Made by a program: the position numbers and the translations under genes
Source of the DNA: Pleurotus djamor
Lineage: Eukaryota; Basidiomycota; Agaricomycetes; Agaricales; Pleurotaceae
Reading direction: 5' to 3'
Length of the DNA stretch: 35,052 nucleotides
Assembly: GCA_029747585.1 (NCBI GenBank)
Contig: JAPEVF010000479.1
Coordinates: forward strand, 1-35,052
The notes under the pieces: generated by a model
What the model saw: only the letters and a program-made list of their open reading frames with translations
Databases searched by the model: none
What the model was told of the DNA's origin: nothing
Shown: one piece after another, positions 8,036-16,949 of the stretch
Numbering within the stretch: position 1 is the first letter of the stretch
Layout: every line of letters starts with the position of its first letter

Positions 8036-11000
8036 TCAATCCTCCCCGCCTTCAGCGGCGATCCGCATGTGCTTGGAGCTTGTCACCCTTGCTTGATCAA
8101 AGGCTCGGATGCTAGGGGCAATATCCTGGGACTCTGCCTTGATAAGACAGAGCGTATGGAACGCAACGTTGAATGCGAAGGATATTCCGACGGAGTAAGC
8201 GTACGACGCTGCCACTCTCGGACTATCCAAAAATTTGGTCTGAGGTAGATTCTCTGCATACTCCTTGGTGAAGGTCTCCAAGCGTTTGGGGATGCGAATG
8301 GCCGCCCTTTCCTTGCCCTTCTTTTTCGAAAAATCCCTGGGTTCAAAATCGAATGCGTTTGGATAATCGTCCCGATAGGAGTCCACGTGGTTGATGATTA
8401 GATTGAGTTCCTCTTCGATACCTGAGAACCCGCCCGCTTTTGATAAATCAGCGAGCTGGCGAGCATGATTATACGGGCCAAGGAGAGCAGCATCAAGATT
8501 CCAAGGATTATCCAATTGCTTCGGGATGTTCTCGAAGTCGCTAAGAAGCTGGTTCTTCAGAACTTCGCCTACATCCAGGAGGTAATTGAGGATAAAAGGC
8601 TCGGTGCAGTCGCGGTCACTGTTGCGCAGGAACTTGGGGAGTGGGTGGCTGGCGTCTGGATTCCAAGGTGTTTTGCCATCATATACCTTGTGTTCCTTGA
8701 ACACCTCCGGCCTGACTCGCAAACCAGTTTTTGGCGAATCCAGCACCGTTGTAAACCTTGGAGCAGATTGAAATAAGTTAATGATGAGGATAAAGAAGTG
8801 GGAGATAGGCATACATGTAAGCCAAAAGAACGGCTTGCTCATGGTTCAGGCCGTGCTTCCAGACGGCATTATCATGGAATTTCGAATATACCCCGACCTT
8901 TGAGTCACAGACGTTGAGGAGCATCACGTCTAATATACGTCGTTGGGCAGCAGCAACGTCCATTTGAGACACCTGATCGCAAAAATCGCCGACACGCTGG
9001 ACCTGCTTCTCGAAATTCTTGGCGAGGAAGTCTGGTGGTTCCGGGACAAATGGGTGATTATGGAAGGGTCTGACAATGTCCTGGTCCCATAAAATGATAT
9101 CCTCATCTACGAGGGTGAGTAAAGGGTCTCGAAAATTACAGCTGACTGACCTCCATCATAATCTAGAAAATGCCAATGAACGTGTGAGCCGGATAGGGAA
9201 GTCGTCATTTATTTGAGTTGTAGCTCACCGCCACCAGAGAGTATACTAGCCATGGACCTGGTACCAACGGTTGGCAATATCAACACATCGAGATACTCTT
9301 GTAGTTCAAGCTTATTAACTGCAACAACCTGAGCAGCGATGAGATCTTCAAGGCTCTGACGAAAGCAAGGTTACAAGATGAGGACGTACTTTTTGCATAT
9401 CGGATGCCAAACGGAGAGGGTATCTAAAGTATGCTGATAAGCTCTACGGCTATCACCAAGCTTCATATATCCTACCGGCCTATCTATAAACCCACCTAGT
9501 CAGTGACGTGCAGTTGGCAAACGAGGAAAACATACCAATACATCGCCTTCAAGCTGATGGAGCAATTCACCAGTCTTAGGGTTCTGTAGCGGACTGGAGG
9601 GCTTGAAGAATACTTCGTTCTCCTTGAGAACACTCTTCGGGTCTAGAAAACGATGAATTAGTGTACATATTCCCTACCGGCTAACCTCGCTTGATCGATA
9701 CACCAACAAATTCGAGTGTAGACCCATGCAAGAAGAATGAAATAAAATCTCATATGCAGACACAGGTATACACTAGAATTTGATGGTGCATGTAGATCTA
9801 CTAGAATCAGTCTCTGATTCAAAGATAAAACTCACCTGCAATCATAACAGCCGTAGTAGATTGAGTGATTGGTAGTCGAAAGTCTTCAGTAGCCTTATCA
9901 ATACAACTTTTGACAAGCGTATGAAGTTTCTTGTAGACAAATTCAGATGATTGGGGAGAAAAGCCGGCCTGGATAGCTTCAACAATGGATTCATGTAGTC
10001 CAAGAGGTAATCCCGAGTGTTCATTCCGCCCGGTGTATTCGACGTTGGCACTTGATTCAAGGCTGTCGAGTTCCAAATCGTGGTGATCACCACGGGCCGC
10101 TTCCTCTTCGATGACTGCTCGTTCACGTCCAGTGAGACCAAGTGCCCTGCTAGACGCTTGGGCAAGGCGCGCTGTTCGAGAATTCCCGACAGAACCTATT
10201 CGCGAAACGGCATCATATAGGACCAACATGGCATGAGGCCGGGTCCAGTCCATCAAAGGCCGCACGACCTCTTTTAAGCCTTCTTCAAGTTTTGCTGCTA
10301 AAACCTCATTGCTGACGCCGTTGTGGGAGAGATTGAGGATGCTTTGAAGGGAAAGCGAGCACGGTTTCATGGGGTGAGCGGTCGAAAGGAGGTTGAAGAT
10401 GCGGTGGGCGCGATCGAAAGGGCGAGGCAGTTTGATCTTGTTTTGCGATGGTCGTATCCATATACGTGGGCGATCGGAGGTGTCAGTTGGATGTAATACC
10501 CATACCCCTTTTGCACCAGCAATACGTGCTTGGACAGCTGGGAAGATTTAGCTGACGGAAGGACTAGGGTACCGCATGTACATACCGGAGGGAGGGAATT
10601 CAAGGCCAGGAAGAACAGCCTTCATCTTGATCAGAGCTTCACGATTAATGAACCCACACCCGTCGGTCATGAGTTGGTGAGATGCCGGCTCCTCGCCTGG
10701 TGCTAGACCAACCGTAGCGGCTGTGACAGATGTAAGCATAGACGGTGATTCGAAGGTCACCTAACTCACTGAGGTCGTCCAAGTCAAAAGAGATGTCCTC
10801 GTCTTGAAATTCTAGGACTGGTATCGAGTTTGAGAAACCGATCGTATTTCGCGTGGAGTACTTGGCGATTGGCTTTACAGGCGTTCAGTGACGGCTTGTG
10901 CCTTGGAAAGAGTTTACACACCTGCTTAAAGTTCATAGCTATAGGATTATGCCATTCACAAACGGCCTTAAAAGACGACGTATCGCCGATACGGGCGGCA

Positions 11001-13280
11001 GCATCGAGAAGGTAGATAGAGTTGCCGTCCTTTGCGTGGAAGGGGATATACGTCGTACCCATAAACGAGAACTTTTGTGATGTGAACTTTTTGATGCCTT
11101 CGATGTCGCGTAACAAATAGTCGTCGGGTATCTTCAGCTGCGCCCAGCGTGTTGAACCCAAGGCTCGCGAGAAGTAGTTCGAGCGACGACTTTCGAGAGG
11201 TTCGACTAAGACCTTGTATTCGCTCTGGTCCTTCGGCTTCTCTACTCGAAATATGACCTGGATGCGTCCGCCATACCAGTTCCCTTGGAACCCTTCGTAC
11301 GAACCCATCAATCCAAGCTCTCGGCCTAAACCCTCTGCGTGAGCTTTGGCCTCCCGATCCAATTCCCTCCTGAAAATGACATTAACACATTGTTTATACA
11401 GATAAATATAATGATTTTCACCAGATATCCAGTTTCGGGTGCTGTCTGCGCGAATCACGCCCGTTCATGAACTCGTTGACACGCCAGGCAATATCGGTAT
11501 TCGTGCCTTTCAAGAGTTCGTGTCCAGAGACTTGCATCGTACGCTTTTGACCGTACGACTTTCCCGTGTCCACGTACCAATCCGTGATACGGCGTGTCTC
11601 TGGATCAATGACCACCTCCCGTTTCATTTCCAAAGCCTCTTTCACCTTTGCCCAGCTCCATGCCCCACGGGATACACCTCTAGCCAGCTCATAGTAAACG
11701 CCGAAAGCGAGCTTATGCCTCTTGATTATAGCGACGACGTCAGGATCGTTCTCGATGGTGAACGGTGGAACGGGGTTTTGGTCCAATATTTCCCAAAGGG
11801 ATCCTGATACCGAGCTAGGAGGTTCCGGGCTGGAAGTAGGAGGGGTGGGAGGTTCGATCGGCATTCGAGGGAGGGGTCTAGACACAGATGAAGCTGCGAT
11901 GGCAGCCATCTTCGGAAATTGTGGCGGTGATTGAGAGCGACGGCGGTTTCTTCGAATCGGTCCTGGACCACGGGTTTCTGACGATGACGAGTCCGAAGAT
12001 GACGTTGATGGAGCTCGGCGGTGCCTTTGACGAGGTCCATCGGTATAAGGATGGGCTCTAATGGTCTTGACCTTTGCAACAGGGGTGATAGGGGGACTGG
12101 GTGGGGAAGGTCGTGCCTCTTCGTCTTCCATTTCAACGTCAGAGTCCGCAGTCGATGCGCTGGATGAGTAGTCTGCGAATAGCATCCGGCTGATAGTTTC
12201 TGGACGCGCTGCCTCGGCAGCGGTACGTGGCGTAGCAGGTCGGGCTGGGGCGGACTGAACCTGAGCTATGCGAGGAAGGGGCGGGACAGTCGTTGGCTTG
12301 GAGGCTACACGCGAGCCACTGGGTCCCGGTCGAGACCCACTTGGAACAGGTAGACTATCGTCGTCGCTTTCCACATCGACCACTGCCATGTCTTGCGGGC
12401 GAGTCTAAAGGATGATAAGTCAGACAACAGAGGAGTGATCGCAAGAGAATAGGACCTACAAAGGGCGTGGACACTTGATTATCATTCCGAAAGACATGGG
12501 ATGGAGGAGTTCGCGGGGGAGTGTAAACAGATGGCATGCGAGGAGATGAAGACGGCTTGGAGAGATTACGATAACTGGCCGGAGGAGCAGATACACTCGG
12601 GCCTGATAAGGTCGAGCTGCGCGACTTGTCCCCTTTCACCGTCTCAGTCCATCGCGAAACGAGGGCTGATGTATCATTGAGGTCCCGAGAATATGTGATC
12701 GTCCTGTCAGGGCCTTTCCACTCAACATGCGAGGGCTCTAGTACGACAAGCATAAACCGATCAATGGGCGGTTTCTGCCCAGATGCCTCAGCGTGTATTC
12801 GCTGACGAGTCGTCTCCCAAAAGTCGGGTTCGACAGCCTCCAAGGCACTAAACGCCCGGCGAGAGATGTCGCCCTTGAGTTTGCTGGCGTGTAANCGATG
12901 GGCGACAGCTAGGTTAGGTGCTAGGACGACACCAATCTGCGCACGCATCCGATACCTTTCTTGGGGGTTCACTTTCCATTCAATCTTGACCGCAGGGGAG
13001 TTATCGAGTTGTTTGAGCGGACCTCCGTGGAGGTATGTCGTGATAAGGAGCTGAGAAGGATTANTNGGCGGCGAGAGAAATTCAGCAAACGGTAGATCGC
13101 GTAGGGTGATCGGCTTCCCGTCCGTCGCGAACACCGTTGAAAGATCAAAGGCTGCGTATTGAAAGAGANTCAGGCCGCCATGGTATTGTTTCCTTCTAAA
13201 ATCAAGTACACACCTCGAGAGCCCATCCTTTGAAGAGAATGCTCAAGGCGTTCTTTCCATTGAGGNNCTTCTGGCGACAT
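8036..13280 (-). CDS. RNA-dependent RNA polymerase of RNA silencing (QDE-1 type)
   Basis: Fourteen exons: 13280-13214, 13151-12460, 12404-11422, 11369-10922, 10872-10761, 10720-10586, 10537-9836, 9642-9536, 9483-9476, 9423-9390, 9328-9229, 9162-9151, 9106-8815, 8756-8036. All junctions keep frame and give 1470 aa. Residues about 185-450 are Ser/Pro-rich and disordered; the RdRP core follows. Visible motifs: MTDGCG (785-790), PSAVQARIAGAKGVW (811-825), DPKSVLKENEVFF, GDVLIGRYPLRLASDMQK (1079-1096), SILSGGDYDGD with catalytic DYDGD (1130-1134), and LDSPKTGLRV in the last exon. DYDGD is the QDE-1 active site, which makes dsRNA from aberrant RNA for Dicer/Argonaute. The start at 13280 has an ACCACCATG context. 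Introns run 40-73 nt except one of 193 nt (9643-9835). The N at 13169 falls in the branch site (CTGAN) of intron 1, not in coding sequence. Confidence 0.93.
9151..9162 (-). other. 12-nt micro-exon carrying the centre of the DYDGD active site
   Basis: The exon is ATTATGATGGAG, between a 66-nt intron (9228-9163, GTGAGC...CTAG) and a 44-nt intron (9150-9107, GTCAGT...GTAG). Both catalytic outer Asp codons are split across introns: G|AT at the start and G|AT at the end. Joined, the sequence reads SGGDYDGDEDIILWD. Confidence 0.85.
9476..9483 (-). other. 8-nt micro-exon of the RNA polymerase gene
   Basis: The exon is ATAGGCCG, lying between a 52-nt intron (9535-9484, GTATGT...ATAG, branch CTGAC) and a second 52-nt intron (9475-9424, GTAGGA...TTAG, branch CTTAT). 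Only with it included does GDVL run into IGRYPLRLASDMQK, which matches the conserved block before the active site. Splicing it out, or joining directly to any downstream acceptor, loses the frame or the motif. Confidence 0.75.
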
Positions 13281-13505
13281 GGTGGTCACGGTGAGAACTG
13301 GTCGGACGAAANGGTCGCGTCGACAATGAAACAACTGAACAGGGGCTTCACGTGGGTAAATGGGCGTTGTGTTGGCCAGTACGAGGAAGACTAGCCAGCC
13401 TTTTATCCAAGCCTTGCTTTGTGAGTCGCAGTCGGAATTCCTGNCAGCCCGTTCCAACGTGTTCATCAGTCACATCGATCCGACAGTTTGTCGATAAGGA
13501 AGAAG
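13281..13505. promoter_or_regulatory. head-to-head promoter interval, RNA polymerase / GON7-like gene
   Basis: 225 bp separate the two start codons. On the minus strand an ATAAAAGGCTGG element (13406-13395) lies 115-126 nt before the polymerase ATG. The same 12-mer is in the decarboxylase promoter. No TATA is clear for the plus-strand gene. The frame stays open in parts of the interval on both strands, but a longer N-terminus is not supported. Confidence 0.5.
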
Positions 13506-13778
13506 ATGCCCAAATCCATNACCGTGTCATACAAGATCAANCCACCCGCAGACTCAGGACCCGTCGAGCTGTCNNCACAGAAGGAGNTAACCTTCATCGT
13601 TGAGCCCGGAAACTCGTCGGAAACTTACTACGAATCCCTCAGAAAGGGTATCGAGACTGCGAGAACTGCGATTGGGGACGATCTGACTGCCTGGCGAGAC
13701 GCCGTAGGCGCAGTGGAAGGAAAGAAGGAGACCAAGAAAACGATGTCCTACGGCGAAGATGATGAAATGGAAGAGTGA
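13506..13778 (+). CDS. probable EKC/KEOPS complex subunit, GON7-like
   Basis: Intron-less frame of 90 aa from the ATG at 13506. It begins MPKS-TVSYKI and has a beta-strand-like TFIVEPGNS (29-37), a helical SLRKGIETARTAIGDDLTAWRDAVG (44-68) and a charged Lys/Glu tail. Size, the E-P-x-x-S block and the helix ending LTAWRDAVG resemble fungal GON7-like proteins, small partners of Pcc1 in the KEOPS complex that makes the t6A modification of tRNAs reading ANN codons. The assignment rests on memory of the family pattern. Five N bases blur residues in the first 30. Divergent from the RNA polymerase gene. Confidence 0.55.
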   Translation: MPKSXTVSYKIXPPADSGPVELXXQKEXTFIVEPGNSSETYYESLRKGIETARTAIGDDLTAWRDAVGAVEGKKETKKTMSYGEDDEMEE

Positions 13779-15567
13779 CCCAGTTATAGTGAGTCATATA
13801 CATCATATACCTTTGGTGGCGTGATTTTTGACCGACATGGGGCCTGCGCAGATCGTTTCTTAATGTTTGCACTCTTCGCACAATGTGCTCTCGGTCGGAC
13901 TACAATGGCAACTTCCCAAGTCACATCTGCTAAAAGCGGTCAGAATCGAGTCCCCCAAACGCATGTGGATTCAGAAGCGTCGCTTTAGCCCTCACACGAA
14001 CACCTTTGGGATCTTGCTTCCTAACGCGACTTCCCGCAGAAACTTACCATGTAATGNCGACCTCTAACTCCTGAAAATTAGACAATGTACTCAGTCTATC
14101 TCCCCCTTTCAATGGACCCAGTGGAATCACTGTTCTGTACTTGATGAGGCTGCCTCCTGCTCTCAATGAAGGCTAAATCGGTTCTTTCGGACCTCATCGC
14201 TTTTCGCATCTCGAAACAACGATTGTAGGACATACTTAGAAGACTACCAAACATGATGCATCATCGATCATCCTTAGTGACTACTCCAACCGTCCAACAC
14301 CCCAGGTCTGCGGCCCGGAAAGGTTTTAAATGGGGCTTCTACGTCAGACTCGTACGAGCAACACGATGCCATTCGCCCCCCTACCATCATGTCACTTAAG
14401 ACTGCCCAATGTGAAAGTCTCAGCATCTTTCAGCCGTTTCTCTGAACTTGAACCACACCCTCTCTGGCGGCAAGGTGCGGGACCAGACAGTGATCGTGAT
14501 CGATTGATCGGCGTGATCGTGTTTCCGTCCGATCAATAGCGGAGGCGCCAAGGTATGCCAACGGGCCTCCGTTGCAAGTTGAACGTTGATGCTTCATTGC
14601 CGTCGGTCGCGCTAGATGAGCCCCCCCATATAGCTTTTGTCCCAAGTCTCAGTTGTCGTACGTCCGAGTCTTTTTGATACTCAGAACTCCAAGGGTGACT
14701 CTAGTTCGACTCTAGAGGAGACGAAGGCCAAACTATCAGCTGGAATCGTGCTCTGGTAGGAATGATAACGCTTGAAGCATTGAATGATAGGTCTATGCAT
14801 GTGTGTGCCCCCAATAGACGAGGTACCCTCAACAGCGGTGACAAGACATTCGAACGAGGGCAATTTGCCGACACACTTGGCGTACAAGGGAAATCGAACG
14901 GCCCAAAAGCGCGTGTGATGCCATTACGGTGAAGATGTAGACTGAGGGAGAGGCCAAGACTTTGGAGGGTCGCAACGAGACTCGGAGTTGAGATGCCGTA
15001 GATGTGTCGTTGTTTTCTGATCGAGGTCGATGCTGAAGCGTAGCTAACCCGGAGATGCAATGTGAACCTTTCTCGATTCGGTATTCGACCAGTGATGTGG
15101 ATTATTTTGGATATAACCCCGCATTCAGCTAACGTGTAACATTTGGGGCAGAGAAGAGAAGTATCAAGGCAATGACGATACTGGCTCAAGAATCTAGTCG
15201 GGAGCTAGTTAGATGATCGCGAAGCTGTAAGTTATAACCATCCGGCTAGATTGAGGTACACACAGACCAAGAGATACGCGCGGATGTTGAACGTTTGAGC
15301 CCCAGGTTGCCGACACCCTGCAACTGAACCGGTTTCGTCGTTCATTTACTACCAGGAACAAAGGAGTTTGCGGGGTTGGATTTATTAAGGTGATCATATC
15401 CGAGTTGAGGTGCTAGACGCAGCGGTTAGATCGCGGGATAAGACAATTCGAAGAACGGATTGTGATAAGCACTGGTACAACATGTTTCACGCTAAAAGTC
15501 CATAATTCTTACACTCTTACAATGTCCATCTGAGTTGACACGTCTTGTCCATATTCAACACGAGCAT
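13779..15567. other. intergenic interval without recognised gene
   Basis: About 1.8 kb between convergent genes. Frames at 14330-14645 and 14701-15189 (162 codons, minus) have Ser/Leu/His-rich, unordered translations and no motif; I see no splice-linked exons. A GATC-rich patch (GATCGTGATCGATTGATCGG, 14497-14516) is the only local pattern. Confidence 0.5.
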
Positions 15568-16430
15568 TTATGGGACCAGGGCTTCCTCAAGCCATTCGAC
15601 ATCGTCTCCATTGGCTTGTCGCCAGAAGCGTGTCCTGCGGTTTGGGACGACACCTAGCTCGACGTAGTCGATCTCGAGAGGGTCAACCAACACGAGAGCA
15701 AAATTCCCGAGCGCTTTGTTCCAGTTGTCCATCTTCTTTTGGTATTCTATACGCGCAGCGTTAGGGAAATAGTCGCTAGCGATGCGTAAAGCTAACCTGG
15801 ATCATCAGGCGATGGCTCCTCGACTCTTTCAGGCCACTTTTTAGCTTCATCATCACCTCCAGATAACTTTGACCCTGGCGTAGGCCTGCACCAGCTAGCT
15901 TTCATGTGGGCTGACATGGTTTTGAACACCTCGACACGCTTTGTTTCCCAGTCAAAGTTGGGTTCCTTCGCGAGTGCAGCATATGCGCTCCCAAGCCCTG
16001 CATTTGCATGCTGACTCTGACTTGGAGGCATTGATACACCGGCTCGCATACATTTATCGTAGTTCTCGTGATGTGGCGAAGGAACGATGCTTGTTTTGCC
16101 AAAGATGCGAAACTGCTCGGATGTACCCTCAATCCACCACGCAACCTCGACGAATGGGTTCGCAAGGATTTGGGCGACTTTGGGCGTCCTGATGTCCGTT
16201 GAGCTGAGCAGGATAGGCATAGAAGGCTTTGATTCCGGAGAAATGAAGGATCGAAATATGTGCGAGCGAACGTGTGGACGCGTAGGTGAGTTTGAAACCG
16301 TAGAAATTTGGATCACTGCTCTTTTATTGAGAAACTGCTACCCGAATATACAGATGATGAGCATACCATTGGACTTCTCGTTTTTGGACAGAGCCGACTC
16401 GATGGCCAGTTTCCACCGAGGTGCAGCCAT
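15568..16430 (-). CDS. pyridoxamine 5'-phosphate oxidase-like flavoprotein, Alr4036 type
   Basis: Three exons, 16430-16367, 16315-15797 and 15746-15568, with introns of 51 and 50 nt (the second with branch CTAAC), all phase-consistent, give 253 aa. The product is an FMN-binding split-barrel protein of the Alr4036 group. Visible features are the start MAAPRWKLAIESALSK, RPHVRSHIFR (34-43), STDIRTPK (60-67), WWIEGTSEQFRI (81-92), HMKASWCRPTPG (158-169), KKWPERV, and the C-terminal LGNFALVLVDP and LGVVPNRRTRFW. Family members bind FMN and resemble PNPOx, but most are not proven to make pyridoxal phosphate. Probably cytosolic. The start matches the usual first residues of the family. Divergent from the CorA-type gene, with 519 bp between start codons. 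Confidence 0.88.
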
Positions 16431-16949
16431 CGTAGATAGCACCGGTAAACACGAATGCTGCAGCCGAGATGAGATCAAGTCCTTTTCGCAGATGTACCTG
16501 ATGGCGGGGAAGTCAATGGATGTGACGACGACAGAAAACCTATGGAAAGCAAGTTGGTCACGGGCGCGACGCATGGTTAGGGGTATCAGGGGCAGTCACT
16601 GATGAACTTCGTCCTTGTCCTCATCGTTCCTCACGAAACAACATGTCGTTCATCTGTTTATATCTAAGCATCGTCAAATTAGCTGTGCACAACCTCAATG
16701 ATTGTGCTGGCACACAGGTCTCATCAGCATCAGGAAGAGGGCCCCTGTGGATAATAATTTGTTTCCGTTACGCGACCCTACATCAGCGCCCATCAAATAA
16801 AATGCTAATCTTATCGCTGTCCTGAAACAAACAGCAACGCGTTATTTTGGTCGAGGGACCGCGAACGCCTTGAGGTTGGGTCTCCATGCCATACTCCACA
16901 TAGGTTCTTCACCCAGAGCCACCATCATCGCTCCTCGTCGTCCTCCAAA
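16431..16949. promoter_or_regulatory. divergent promoter interval, PNPOx-like / CorA-type genes
   Basis: 519 bp between two start codons facing away from each other. No textbook TATA box stands out; CAAATAAAATG (16794-16804) is an AT-rich element about 150 bp before the transporter start. Frames here (for instance 16643-16825) look like chance. Confidence 0.4.

Noticed and set aside
9356..9389. A 34-nt intron in the RdRP using the first CAG acceptor
   Set aside because: Too short, and it inserts nine residues into a conserved block; the acceptor at 9329 gives a 61-nt intron and SDMQKVVAV, which fits the family.
13152..13213. Frameshift or pseudogene break in the first part of the RdRP at the TGAN near 13169
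   Set aside because: A 62-nt intron with GTGTGT donor, CTGAN branch site and GCAG acceptor removes the region and restores the frame (SRAFDLSTVFATDG).
14701..15189. 162-codon minus-strand frame as a gene
   Set aside because: No family features and no linked exons in an otherwise empty interval.
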